From Prescottella sp. R16 (GTDB lineage Bacteria; Actinomycetota; Actinomycetes; Mycobacteriales; Mycobacteriaceae), in NCBI RefSeq assembly GCF_030656875.1, contig NZ_CP130943.1, forward strand, positions 2,542,001 through 2,606,000: a stretch of 64,000 nucleotides of DNA, read 5' to 3'. Below, piece after piece: positions 50,458 to 60,000 of this stretch. The notes under the pieces were generated by a model. That model was not told where the DNA came from. It ran no database searches and worked only from the letters and a program-made list of their open reading frames with translations. A program made the translations under genes and the position numbers. Every line of letters begins with the position of its first letter. Position 1 is the first letter of the stretch.

Positions 50458-51327
50458 TCAGAAGAGGGGGACGAGCTCCTCACGGATCCAGCTCCGCAAC
50501 GGGGTCGGTGTGGTGGTGACCATCGAACGGTCCTGCTCGGGTACGAAGCCGTCTCGCAGGCCGGTGGACATCCCCAGCACCGCGTCCGCCATGGCGGGCG
50601 GCATGCCCATCCGGAGATACTGCTCGCGCATCCGCTCGTCGGCGATCCGCTCGACGCGCACCTCCCGACCGAGCTCTTCTGTGAGAATCTTCGCGACCTG
50701 AGCCCACGTCAGGTCTTCGGGGCCGTGGACGGCCTGGATGCGGCGTCCGCTCCACTCGCCGCTCAACAGGGCGAGCGCAGCCACCTCGGCGATGTCCCGC
50801 GGGGCGACCCAGCTCATCGGGGCGTCGAGGGGCAGCACCGTCCGGAGCAGCCCGGCCTTCAACGACTCCGTCTCGAACAGCAGGTTGGTGAAGAAGTAGC
50901 CGCACCGCAGGTGCGTGACGTCCGCGCCGCAGTCGTCGAGGGCGACTTCCGTTTCCGCGAGGCCGTCGATCTCCCCCGCCCCGTGCCGCTTCTCCGCACC
51001 GACACTGCTCTGGAACACGACCCGTCCGATCCGGTTCGCCTCGACGGCGGCGACGACGGACTCCGTCGCGCGGCGATAGTCGGCCAGCGGATCGGAGGAC
51101 TCGGCGGGCGGATCGACCCAGTAGACGGCGTCGACGCCGGCGGTGGCGGAGACGACCTGGCTCGGCTCGCGCGAGTCCATCGCCACCAGGTCGACGTGCT
51201 CGGCGACGGCGGCGGGAATGTTCTCCGGGTGGCGGGTGAGCAGTATCGGCCTGACGTCGGCCTGGACGAGCATCCGCGTCAGATGCCGACCCACATTGCC
51301 TCGAGGTGTCGTGACAGCGATCTTCAT
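50458..51327 (-). CDS. NmrA-like NAD(P)-binding protein
   Basis: 289 residues, SDR-related NmrA/QOR2-type fold: nucleotide-binding loop VTTPRGNVGRHLTRML, then FQSSVGAEKRHG and the substrate-side region LRCGYFFTNLL. Could be a redox-sensing or quinone/aldehyde reductase-like protein. Divergent from a WYL regulator with a perfect palindrome between them. Confidence 0.87.
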   Translation of the reverse strand: MKIAVTTPRGNVGRHLTRMLVQADVRPILLTRHPENIPAAVAEHVDLVAMDSREPSQVVSATAGVDAVYWVDPPAESSDPLADYRRATESVVAAVEANRIGRVVFQSSVGAEKRHGAGEIDGLAETEVALDDCGADVTHLRCGYFFTNLLFETESLKAGLLRTVLPLDAPMSWVAPRDIAEVAALALLSGEWSGRRIQAVHGPEDLTWAQVAKILTEELGREVRVERIADERMREQYLRMGMPPAMADAVLGMSTGLRDGFVPEQDRSMVTTTPTPLRSWIREELVPLF

Positions 51328-51365
51328 GGGGTTCCTTTCCTCGTTCGTGCTTCCACGCTAGAAGC

Positions 51366-51392
51366 AGATGCGGCCTCCTATCGGCCGCATCT
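51366..51392. promoter_or_regulatory. Palindromic operator between NmrA-like and WYL genes
   Basis: AGATGCGGCC (51366-51375) and GGCCGCATCT (51383-51392): perfect 10-base arms around 7 bases, 18 bases before the WYL regulator ATG. Likely binding site of that regulator. Confidence 0.78.
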
Positions 51393-51409
51393 CGAGCGAT
51401 CATGGATCC

Positions 51410-52144
51410 ATGGACTCGCCCTCGACACGGTCGCTGGAGCTGCTGGCGCTCCTCCAGTCGGGACGGCGCTGGACCGCCCGCGACCTCGCAGTCCGGCTAC
51501 GGGTCAGCGAGCGCACCGTGCGCCGGGACGCGATGCGTCTGCGCGACATGGGCTACGACGTCAGCTCCCGCCCAGGCCCAGGCGCTGTCTACGCGCTGCG
51601 GCCGAGCATGAAGATCCCGCCGCTGCTGCTCGGTGCGGACGAAGTCTCGACGATCGTCACGAGCCTGCTGGTCCTCGAAGCATGGCTACCCGACGACGCC
51701 ACTGCCGCGACCGCACGCACGAAGCTCGAACAGGTACTGCCCGGGAGGCTGCGGCGGCGCGCCGCCGCGGTGGCTTTGTCGACGCAGGTCCTGCGCGAGG
51801 CTCCGGCATCGGTGGACTGGGAACTCGTCGGCACGATCGCCGACGCTGTCGCGGCGGGTGCGCGCCTCGCGTTCGACTACACGGATCGGCAGGGTCGTCG
51901 TTCTCGCCGCACGGTCGAGCCCTATCGACATCTCCTGCGGCAGCAGCACTGGTATCTCGTCGCCTACGACCTCGACCGCGACGACTGGCGTCTCTTCCGA
52001 CTCGACCGGATTCAGGTCCCCGCCACCTTGCCCGGGCCACACGGGCGTCACTCCTTCCCCTGGAACTCGATTCACGACTGGCTCGCGAGCAACTTCGGCG
52101 CGAACGAGCGACGCTCGGCCGATACCTCCGGTCGGCACCCCTAG
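51410..52144 (+). CDS. YafY-type HTH regulator with WYL domain
   Basis: 244 residues. N-terminal winged helix (TARDLAVRLRVSERTVRRDAMRLRDMGYDV), linker, then a WYL ligand-sensing domain with LRQQHWYLVAYDLDRDDWRLFRLDRI. It probably controls the divergent NmrA-like gene through the palindrome at 51366-51392. ATG 51410 is preferred; an ATG at 51368 would start inside the palindrome. Confidence 0.88.
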   Translation: MDSPSTRSLELLALLQSGRRWTARDLAVRLRVSERTVRRDAMRLRDMGYDVSSRPGPGAVYALRPSMKIPPLLLGADEVSTIVTSLLVLEAWLPDDATAATARTKLEQVLPGRLRRRAAAVALSTQVLREAPASVDWELVGTIADAVAAGARLAFDYTDRQGRRSRRTVEPYRHLLRQQHWYLVAYDLDRDDWRLFRLDRIQVPATLPGPHGRHSFPWNSIHDWLASNFGANERRSADTSGRHP

Positions 52145-52323
52145 ATCGCCCCTGTCTCCCTGCGACACCGACGCACAGAAGTACCCCGGGCCTCCTCCGA
52201 TCGGATCGACGTCCGATGCCCGACTCTCCGTCGTCGGCGTGCGGGACCGCTTCCCTCTCGATATCGTCCCCAGTCCGAGTGGTGTCACCCACCACCTGCT
52301 CCGGGGAAAGCGAGACGACCACC

Positions 52324-53370
52324 GTGACGACACTGCGCGACATCGCCCGACTGCGCATCGTCGCGCAGCGGATCGCCGGGCCGGGCTTCGGAACCGCCAC
52401 CGATACGGTGCGATGGTTGACGGCCGTGCAGGCCCAGGATTTTCCCGGCGCCCGCTCCTCCGTCGCGCTGCGCTCCGGCGCGGACGGCCACGTGTCACTG
52501 CTCGACGCCCTGAACACCGGTGCCGTGGTCCGGTCGTGGCCGATGCGGGGCACGTTGCATCTCGTGGCCGCCGAGGATCTGCCGTGGATGCTCGCGCTCA
52601 CCGGGGCCCGCACCCTGTCGAGTGCCGCCGCCCGCCACCGTCGCCTCGGCATCGACGACGGCGTCGTCGAGCACGCCCGCACGGTCGCCCGCAGCGCTCT
52701 CGACGAGGGGGCCCTCGCCCAGCCGGATCTGATGCAGGCGTGGGAGGCCGCGGGCATCGCGACCGCCGACCAGCGGGGCCGGCACCTGCTGTGGACGCTC
52801 GCGCTCACCGGGGACGTGTGCCTCGGACCTGTTGCCGACGGGAAACAGCACGTCGTGCTCGTCGACCGGTGGATCCCCCGACCCCGGCGCCTCGATCCCG
52901 AGGACGCCGTCGCCGAGTGGGCGCTGCGCTACTTCCGCAGCCACGGTCCCGCGACACTCGACGATTTCGTGTGGTGGACCAAGCTGACCGTCCGGCAGGC
53001 GCGGGCCGGGTTGGCGCAGGCGAGCGAGCACCTGGATCGGATATCCGTGAACGGTGTCGACTACTACCTGGATCCGGGCACCCCGGCGCTGCTCGAACAG
53101 CATCGCGGCCGTGTCCGGGGCACGTCCCTGCTCCCCGGATTCGACGAGTTCGTGCTCGGCTACCGGGATCGCACGGCCGCGATCGACCCGGCATTCCTGG
53201 AGCGACTGTGCCCCGGCGGCAACGGCATGTTCTCACCGACGGTCGTCGACGACGGCCGGATCGTCGGAACCTGGAAGAGGGGCCGCGGCCCGGCCGTGGA
53301 GGCACGCCCGTTCACGACGTTCACGGCACGAGCGGAGAAGGCATTGCAGGTGCCTCGTCCGGTTCGGTGA
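52324..53370 (+). CDS. Winged-helix DNA-binding domain protein (HTH_42/DUF1006 family)
   Basis: 348 residues. The N-terminus IARLRIVAQRIAGPG with LTAVQAQDFPGA and RSWPMRGTLHLV is typical of the AlkZ-like HTH_42 family, some members of which are DNA glycosylases unhooking alkylated or cross-linked bases. The QxQ-type signature appears as VQAQD, consistent with AlkZ-related glycosylases. GTG 52324 is chosen because it gives the family N-terminus. The 179 bases upstream hold nothing I can assign. The 3' end overlaps the convergent DUF2567 gene by 50 bases. Confidence 0.82.
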   Translation: MTTLRDIARLRIVAQRIAGPGFGTATDTVRWLTAVQAQDFPGARSSVALRSGADGHVSLLDALNTGAVVRSWPMRGTLHLVAAEDLPWMLALTGARTLSSAAARHRRLGIDDGVVEHARTVARSALDEGALAQPDLMQAWEAAGIATADQRGRHLLWTLALTGDVCLGPVADGKQHVVLVDRWIPRPRRLDPEDAVAEWALRYFRSHGPATLDDFVWWTKLTVRQARAGLAQASEHLDRISVNGVDYYLDPGTPALLEQHRGRVRGTSLLPGFDEFVLGYRDRTAAIDPAFLERLCPGGNGMFSPTVVDDGRIVGTWKRGRGPAVEARPFTTFTARAEKALQVPRPVR

Positions 53371-53875
53371 CGCCGTCGACGTCGAGGTCGTCGTGCGGGC
53401 TCGTGCCGGCCAGCAGCAGGTAGGTCAGGGCCGCGGCCATCGGCTGCACGATCAGCACCATCGGCGTTCCGATTCCGGGCGCGAGCGCCACGATCGATCC
53501 GACGGCGGGTGCATCCGCGACCGGGAAACGCAGGGCCGTCACAGCCGAACCGGTGAGGGCCGCGGCGCCCGCAGCTGCCAGGGAGCCGGCCACCGAGGTC
53601 GCCACGGCGGCCGGGCCGCGCACCCGGCGCACACCCCACACGACCACCGCCGAGAGCACCCCGACCACCAGACCGATCCCGCAGAACAGAGCCGCGGCCA
53701 CGAAATGATGCTGCGACTCCCCGGTGAGCACCACACCCTGGTCCTCGTCGACCACCAGCATCCGCACCGACGGTACGAGCAGCGCCCACACGATGCCGGC
53801 GAGCGCCCCCGCCGCCGTGAGCATCCCGGCGATCCGAACGAGGGCACGCCGAGGGGACCGTGGGGATGTCGTCAC
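53321..53875 (-). CDS. DUF2567 membrane protein
   Basis: 184 residues, four hydrophobic helices and a short acidic C-tail. The equivalent lies two genes after bioB in mycobacteria (Rv1591 region), matching the order here. Function unknown. Its 3' end overlaps the convergent winged-helix gene by 50 bases. Confidence 0.8.
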   Translation of the reverse strand: MTTSPRSPRRALVRIAGMLTAAGALAGIVWALLVPSVRMLVVDEDQGVVLTGESQHHFVAAALFCGIGLVVGVLSAVVVWGVRRVRGPAAVATSVAGSLAAAGAAALTGSAVTALRFPVADAPAVGSIVALAPGIGTPMVLIVQPMAAALTYLLLAGTSPHDDLDVDGVTEPDEAPAMPSPLVP

Positions 53876-53903
53876 CCCGGCGACGTTACCGGCGGGTGCC
53901 CGG

Positions 53904-54116
53904 TCACCGACGTTCGGACGTCACCGAGTCGAGGACACCGTGCCGCGAACATTTCGCCCACCATCCGTCGGGGCTGACCTGGACGACCATGCGCCGGCCG
54001 CAGTCCTCGCAGAACCGGGGCGGTTCGAGCCCCAGCCGGGCGGCGTCGGGCACGGCGGCGTCGGTGGCGGGCCGGCCGGTGAACGGGTTGTAGGGTCCGG
54101 CGTCAGATCGTGGCAT
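53904..54116 (-). CDS. bsaP: Biotin synthase auxiliary protein BsaP
   Basis: 70-residue protein with two cysteine pairs, FCEDCGRRM and KCSRHG, suggesting a metal or iron-sulfur site. It sits directly after bioB, overlapping its end by 14 bases, as does Rv1590 in mycobacteria, whose product has been named an auxiliary protein for biotin synthase. ATG 54116. Confidence 0.83.
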   Translation of the reverse strand: MPRSDAGPYNPFTGRPATDAAVPDAARLGLEPPRFCEDCGRRMVVQVSPDGWWAKCSRHGVLDSVTSERR

Positions 54117-55107
54117 TGAGGGCCTTGATGGGCATCTCGAGATCGACGAGCAGATCGAGGTCGGACTCGGCGGGCCGACCCAGGGTCGTCAGGTAATTGC
54201 CGACGATGACGGCGTTGATGCCGCCGAGCATGCCCTGCTTGGCACCCAGGTCACCGAGGGTGATCTCACGGCCACCGGCGAACCGCAGGATCGTGCGCGG
54301 CAGCGCGAGCCGGAACGCGGCCACCGCCTTGAGCGCCTCGGACGCGGGCAGCACGTCGAGGTCACCGAACGGTGTACCCGGACGCGGGTTGAAGAAGTTC
54401 AGCGGCACCTCGTCCGGTTCGAGGGCGGCGAGGTTCGCGGCGAACTCGGCGCGCTGCTCGAGCGTCTCCCCCATCCCGAGGATGCCGCCGCAGCACACCT
54501 CCATGCCGGCCTCGCGAACCATGCGCAGCGTGTCCCACCGCTCCTCCCACGTGTGGGTGGTGACGACGTTCGGGAAGTACGACTCGGCGGTCTCGAGGTT
54601 GTGGTTGTAGCGGTGCACACCCATCGCGGCGAGCTGGTTCACCTGCTCCTGCGTGAGCATGCCGAGCGAGCACGCGATCTGGATGTCGACCTCGCTGCGG
54701 ATGGCCTCGATACCGGCCGCGACCTGCGCGAGCAGCTTCTCGTCCGGGCCGCGGACGGCGGCGACGATGCAGAACTCGGTGGCCCCGGTCTTCGCCGTCT
54801 GCTTGGCGGCCTCGACGAGGCTCGGGATGTCGAGCCACGCCGACCGCACCGGCGACGTGAACAGTCCGGACTGCGAGCAGAAGTGGCAGTCCTCGGGGCA
54901 GCCGCCGGTCTTGAGGCTGATGATGCCCTCGACCTCCACCTCCGGGCCGCACCACTGCATGCGGACGTCGTGGGCGAGAGCGAGCAACTCCTCGAGCCGG
55001 TCGTCGGGCAGGCGCAGTACCTCGAGCACCTGTTCCCGGGTCAGGCCCTCACCACGGCCGTGGACCTGGTCGCGGGCGAGCTCGAGAATGTCGGGGGCCT
55101 GGGTCAC
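54103..55107 (-). CDS. bioB: Biotin synthase
   Basis: Radical SAM enzyme inserting sulfur into dethiobiotin. 334 residues from GTG 55107, which has GAGGAG 6 bases upstream. The radical SAM cluster cysteines are in [13 protein letters not shown] and the second cluster region includes [17 protein letters not shown] is preferred to an upstream start at 55134. Divergent from the TetR regulator with two BioQ-like boxes between them. bioA, bioF and bioD are not in the window. Confidence 0.97.
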   Translation of the reverse strand: MTQAPDILELARDQVHGRGEGLTREQVLEVLRLPDDRLEELLALAHDVRMQWCGPEVEVEGIISLKTGGCPEDCHFCSQSGLFTSPVRSAWLDIPSLVEAAKQTAKTGATEFCIVAAVRGPDEKLLAQVAAGIEAIRSEVDIQIACSLGMLTQEQVNQLAAMGVHRYNHNLETAESYFPNVVTTHTWEERWDTLRMVREAGMEVCCGGILGMGETLEQRAEFAANLAALEPDEVPLNFFNPRPGTPFGDLDVLPASEALKAVAAFRLALPRTILRFAGGREITLGDLGAKQGMLGGINAVIVGNYLTTLGRPAESDLDLLVDLEMPIKALNATI

Positions 55108-55127
55108 TGCGCGCTCCTCATAAGACT

Positions 55128-55156
55128 TGAACACCGTACAAGTTGAACGTCGTTCA
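55128..55156. promoter_or_regulatory. Two BioQ-type operators
   Basis: TGAAC-ACC-GTACA (55128-55140) and TGAAC-GTC-GTTCA (55144-55156). The second is a perfect inverted repeat and the first has one mismatch. They lie 21-49 bases before the bioB start, between it and the divergent regulator. Confidence 0.75.
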
Positions 55157-55221
55157 CGTTAGAGCGGCGGTGGATTAGTGTCAAAGGACAATCCGTCAGG
55201 CGAATCGGCAGGAGCGAAACG

Positions 55222-55851
55222 GTGCAGCTACGACGCGGTGACGTCCTCGACGGCGCCATGGCGATCCTCGACGAGTACGGCCTCGCCGATCTCACGATGC
55301 GCCGCCTCGCCACATCGCTCGGCGTGCAGCCGGGCGCGCTCTACTGGCACTTCCCCAACAAGCAGACGCTGCTCGGCGCGATGGCCGACCGGATCCTCGA
55401 CGGCGTCGACGCCCCGGTGTCGTCGCAGCGGTGGGACGACGGGATCACCGAACTCGCGCACCGGCTGCGCGACGCACTGCTGGCACACCGGGACGGGGCC
55501 GAGCTGGTGGCCGCGACGTACGCGTCACGGATGACGTCGAACCTGGCGCGGGAAAGTTTCGTCGGCGCCGGCGTGCGTGCCGGACTCCCCCGCGCCCACG
55601 CCGAACTGGCCGCCTACACGCTGCTGTACTTCGTCCTGGGCCACACCGTCGACGAGCAGTCCCGCGCCCAGATGGCGGCGCTGGGCGCACTCACCCGGAC
55701 CCCGGCGTCACCGGACACCGAGACGGCCGCAGACCTCGGATCGGACGACGAACTCCTCGACGGGGACCCGCAGGTGCGGTTCGACTTCGGGCTCACATTG
55801 TTCGTCGACGGGGTGCGGGCGCGGCTCGGTGAAGAGGCGACGCGCCGCTGA
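55222..55851 (+). CDS. bioQ: TetR-family biotin regulator, BioQ-like
   Basis: 209 residues. Helix-turn-helix LTMRRLATSLGVQPGALYWHFPNKQTLLGAMADRIL, then a TetR_C-type ligand domain. Location divergent from bioB with TGAAC-N3-GTTCA boxes matches actinobacterial BioQ, a repressor of biotin genes. GTG 55222 has AGGAG 8 bases upstream. Confidence 0.85.
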   Translation: MQLRRGDVLDGAMAILDEYGLADLTMRRLATSLGVQPGALYWHFPNKQTLLGAMADRILDGVDAPVSSQRWDDGITELAHRLRDALLAHRDGAELVAATYASRMTSNLARESFVGAGVRAGLPRAHAELAAYTLLYFVLGHTVDEQSRAQMAALGALTRTPASPDTETAADLGSDDELLDGDPQVRFDFGLTLFVDGVRARLGEEATRR

Positions 55852-55903
55852 CGGCGTCCCCCGGATCGGGCACCGTGATGCCGAGCGGGACGGTGCGGCG
55901 CGG

Positions 55904-56191
55904 TCAGTGACCGAGCTGCTCGCGGAGGTGTCGGTGTTCGACGTGCTTGACGTGCGTGTGCTCGGCGACCACGAGACCGATGCCCACAGCGAAGGAGGAC
56001 ACGCACACCACGGCCGCGATCAACGCCCACCCGTTGAATCCGTAGCCGGCCGCCGCGAGGGCCATCCCCAGTGTCGCGATGCCCAGCGCGATCAGGCCGT
56101 ACCCCGGCCAGTTCATCTCGTCGTCGATCGCTTCGCCCGCATGTTCGCGGAACGTGTTCGCACGATCGATCGGTAACCGGTGCCTGCTCAT
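55904..56191 (-). CDS. UsfY-like small membrane protein (second copy)
   Basis: 95 residues, paralogue of the protein at 29552-29848: REHAGEAIDDEMNWPGYGLI followed by two membrane helices and a His-rich tail (AEHTHVKHVEHRH). Start ATG 56191 with GGAG 7 bases upstream; GTG 56203 is an alternative. The His-rich C-terminus is a difference from its paralogue and might bind metal. No SigF promoter was found upstream. Confidence 0.68.
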   Translation of the reverse strand: MSRHRLPIDRANTFREHAGEAIDDEMNWPGYGLIALGIATLGMALAAAGYGFNGWALIAAVVCVSSFAVGIGLVVAEHTHVKHVEHRHLREQLGH

Positions 56192-56300
56192 CTTCGACTC
56201 CACTTCTGCGTGACTCCAGCATGCGCGTAAACCACCCCGAACGAGTCACAACTGCATCACCGGTACGACACGTTTACCCACATGTCGACCTCCCGGCGTC

Positions 56301-57029
56301 TCATATCCGGACGCCGACCTCGGCCAGCCGCCCCCGCAACCGACGGACATGGCCGCCCGGCCAGTAGAAGCGACCACACGAGAGGCACCGCCGGAACCGG
56401 ATGTGCTCGCCGAGCACCGATTCCGGCACGTCCCCGCGGGCCGGGGTGGCGTCCGCGAGGCGCCCGTTGCAGCGGGTACATCGGGTCAGCGGCGCGGTGT
56501 GTTCCTGGAGGTGGAACCGGTCGAGGACTTCGCGGACCTGCCGGCGCGGATCGGTCTCGTGTACGAATCCGCCGTGGACGACGGCCGCGCGGCGCAGCAG
56601 TCCGACGTCACGGCTGAGCAGGGTGCGATGCTCGGTCCGCGACATCTCGACGAGGGCGTCGTCCGTGGCGTCGTTCGCGTAGGCGCAGTCGAAACCGAGC
56701 AGCCGCAGATAGCGGGCGAGGGCACCGAGGTGCACGTCGAGGACGAACCGGTCCGGTGGCGTCGACCGTAGCCGCGGCAGGCCGTCGAGCCGCTGGAAGG
56801 TCGGGTACACCGCGACCCGCTCGCCGCCGCGCAGCCGATGCTCGAAGCCGACCGCTCCGCCGTCCACCAGGATCAGATCGACCTCGGTGTGCGGCACCCC
56901 GAACGACTCGATCCGGTCCTTCACCGAGGGGGTACCGTCGAACGCGTGCACCACGGTGCGCCGCCGCAACGGCGGACGCAGGAAGTCGTTCAGCTCGCCG
57001 TAGAAACGAAAATCGCAGTGGTGGGACAT
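56301..57029 (-). CDS. Mut7-C RNase-domain protein with ubiquitin-like N-terminus
   Basis: 242 residues. The N-terminal Mut7-C ubiquitin-like part (FRFYGELNDFLRPPLRRRTVVHAFDG) precedes a PIN-fold Mut7-C RNase domain with FVLDVHLGALARYLRLLGFD and TLLSRDVGLL. A treble-clef-like zinc site follows (CTRCNGRL and CLSCGRFYWPG). Probably an RNA-binding nuclease or nuclease-like protein of unknown target. It follows the NRPS gene by 19 bases in the same orientation. Confidence 0.85.
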   Translation of the reverse strand: MSHHCDFRFYGELNDFLRPPLRRRTVVHAFDGTPSVKDRIESFGVPHTEVDLILVDGGAVGFEHRLRGGERVAVYPTFQRLDGLPRLRSTPPDRFVLDVHLGALARYLRLLGFDCAYANDATDDALVEMSRTEHRTLLSRDVGLLRRAAVVHGGFVHETDPRRQVREVLDRFHLQEHTAPLTRCTRCNGRLADATPARGDVPESVLGEHIRFRRCLSCGRFYWPGGHVRRLRGRLAEVGVRI

Positions 57030-57048
57030 GACGGCAGCTGTCCCCGCG

Positions 57049-60000
57049 CTACCCGCCCAGGCTCTGCCCGACGACGGGGCCGACGTCGGCGAGGGCGTCG
57101 GCGGTGGTGAGCCGGTTGTGGGGCCAGTCGACCGGGTACGTACGGATGTCGCCGGAAATGTATTCGCGCCAAGGGTTTTCGCCGACACCGTCCGCTGCCG
57201 CGATGTAGGTCAGGTCGCCGTCGAACACGGCCGGTCGGTAGTGGTTCGCGAGCGTGACGGTGTGCAGGTAGTCGTCGTAGATGCGGTGGACGTCGTCGTC
57301 GGACAGTTCTGCGCGCAGTCCGCGGTCGGTGCCGGCGAACTCGTCCTCGAGCATCGCGAGGGTCGGGGCGGGGGCGTCGGCGGGGACGGAGTCGGCGGTC
57401 CGGGTGTCGAGCATGATCAGGGTGTCGACGGTCTCGCCGAGTGCCCGTAGCCGCACCGCCGCCGCGTGCGCGATCGCCCCGCCCACCGAGTAGCCGAGCA
57501 GCCGGTACGGGCCGCGGGGCTGTACTCCACGGATCAGGTCGACGTACCGGGCGGCGAGGCCCTCGATCGTGTCCGCGGGTGCGCCGGCGTCGACGATGCC
57601 GGGCGACTGGATCCCGTACACGGGGGTTCCGTCGGGCAGATACGGCAGCAGCCCGCTGTAACACCAGGTGACCCCGATCGCCGGATGCACGCAGAACAGG
57701 GGCACACCGTCGCCGGAGCGCATGCGCACCAGCAGCTCCGAACCGGGCTCGGTGTCGGGCTCGGTGCGGGACGACAGCCGTGCGGCGATCGCGGCCGCGG
57801 TGGGGTCGCTCATCATCCACTGCATCGGCAGGGCCCGGCCGAGCCGTGACTGCACCTCGGCGACGACGCGGACCGCGCTGAGCGAGTTGCCGCCGAGTTC
57901 GAAGAAACTGTCGTCGACGCCGACGCGTTGCGCCCCGAGGACGTCGGCGAACACCTCGACGAGCACCCGTTCGACGTCGGTGCGCGGCGGCCGGTAGGCG
58001 ACGGTGGTGAACGCGGGGTCCGGCAGGGCGGCGCGGTCGAGTTTGCCGTTCGCGGTGAGCGGCACGTCGTCGATGATCGTGATCGCCGACGGCACCATGT
58101 ACGCCGGGAGCCGGGTGGCCGCGAACTTGCGGAGTCCGGCGGGGTCGGTCACGGAATCGGGCTCGAGCCGCACGTACGACACCAGGACGGTTTCGCCGTG
58201 GCCGACGTCGTAGCCGAGGGACACCGCGAAGTCGACGTCCGGGTGCGCGGTGAGAGCGGCGTCGACGTCGCCGGTCTCGATGCGCAGTCCGCGGATCTTG
58301 ATCTGGAAGTCGGTGCGGCCCACGTACTGCAGGCCGCGGTCGCCGGTGCGGCGCACCAGGTCCCCGGTCCGGTACATGCGGGAGCCGGGTGTCCCGAACG
58401 GGTCGGCGACGAACCGTTCCGACGTGAGGGCCGGCCGGCCGCGGTAGCCGCGGGCCAGGCACGGACCGAACAGGTACAGCTCCCCTTCCCCGCCGTCCGG
58501 GACGGGCCGCAGCCACCCGTCGAGGACGACGGCCCCGACACCGGACCGGGCGACGGGGGACCCCATCGTGATCGGCTCGCCGGGGGCGAGGGCGTCGCTG
58601 GTGGTGACACACACGGTGCATTCGGTGGGGCCGTACGCGTTGAGCAACCGGACGTGGCCCGACCAGGTGTCGACCAGGTCGGTGCCGAACATTTCCCCAC
58701 CGACTTCGGCGACTTCGGCGTCGGGTAGCGCGTCGGGGTCGAGGGTTCCGCACACGGCGGGGGTGACGAGCAGATGGGTGACGTGTTCGTCGCGGGCGAA
58801 CCGTTCGAGTTCCGCGCCGGCGTAGACGTCCGGGGGCGCCACCACGAGCGTCGCGCCGGCCGCGAACGTGAGCGTCAACTCCAGGATGGAGACGTCGAAA
58901 CTGGGCGAACACACGTGCAGGACACGGGAATCGGGGGTCATGCCCTGGTAGGGCACCTGTGCGGCGGCGAGCAGCGGCAGCCCCGTGTGGGTGACGGCGA
59001 CGCCCTTCGGTGTGCCCGTCGACCCGGACGTGTACAGCAGGTAGGCGGGGTCGTCGGTGCGGATCGGATGGGTACGGTCGCCGTCCCGGATCGGTTCGGT
59101 GGAGTATCGGTCGAGGTCGAGGGTGTCGACGGCCAGCCAGTCGAGGTCACCGGGCAGGTCGTGGCCGTCGGTGGCGGTCAGTCCGACGGCGGCACCGCAG
59201 TCCGCGAGCATGTAGCCGATGCGGCCGCTCGGCAGGCTCGGCTCGATCGGGACGGGCGCCGCCCCGGCTTTCGCAACCGCCCACGTCGCGGTCACCGAGT
59301 CCGCCGAGCGTGGGATCGCGACGGGCACGAAGTCCTCCGGGCCGACGCCGCGTTCGACGAGTGCGCGGGCCAGGCGGGTGGACCGCTCGTCGAGTTCCCG
59401 GTAGCTGACGTCGTGGCCCTGCCAGCGGAGTGCGACGGCTCCGGGGTCCCGGTCCACCGCGGTGGTGAGGACGTCCGCCCACGTCCGGGCGGGGGTCGGG
59501 CGGCTGTCTGCGACATCGATCAGCGATGCCCGCCGGTCGTCGCCCAGTGCGTCGATGCGGCCGACGAGGCTCCCGGGGTGCTCGGCGATCGCGGTGACGA
59601 TCCGGGCGAGCCGGCCGGCGACGTCGGCGGCCGTGCCGGGGTCGATCGCGTCGGGCGCATAGCGGACGAGCAGGTGCAGGTCCGGGTCCTCGACACCCAT
59701 GAGCGACAGCGGGTGGTGGGTCGAATCGTTGCCGACCACCCCGGTGACCTGCAGGCCGGTGCTCTCGGCGAGGCGGGCCGCCGCGGTCGGGTCCTGCGGA
59801 TACGACTCGAGCACCATCGCGGTGTCGAACAGGCCCGCGAACCCGGACGCCTGGGCGATCGCGGTGAGACCCAGATGTTCGTGCGGCATGAGGGCCGCGC
59901 GCTCGGCCTGCAACCGCGTCAGCAGGTCCCGGATCGGTTCGGCCGGGTCGAGCCGGACCCGGACGGGGATCGTGTTGATGAACAGTCCCACCATCGCGCC

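Noticed and set aside
50452-52323. Long plus-strand frame extending upstream of the winged-helix gene
   Set aside because: It lies antisense to the NmrA-like gene and out of frame with the WYL gene; the conserved protein begins at GTG 52324.
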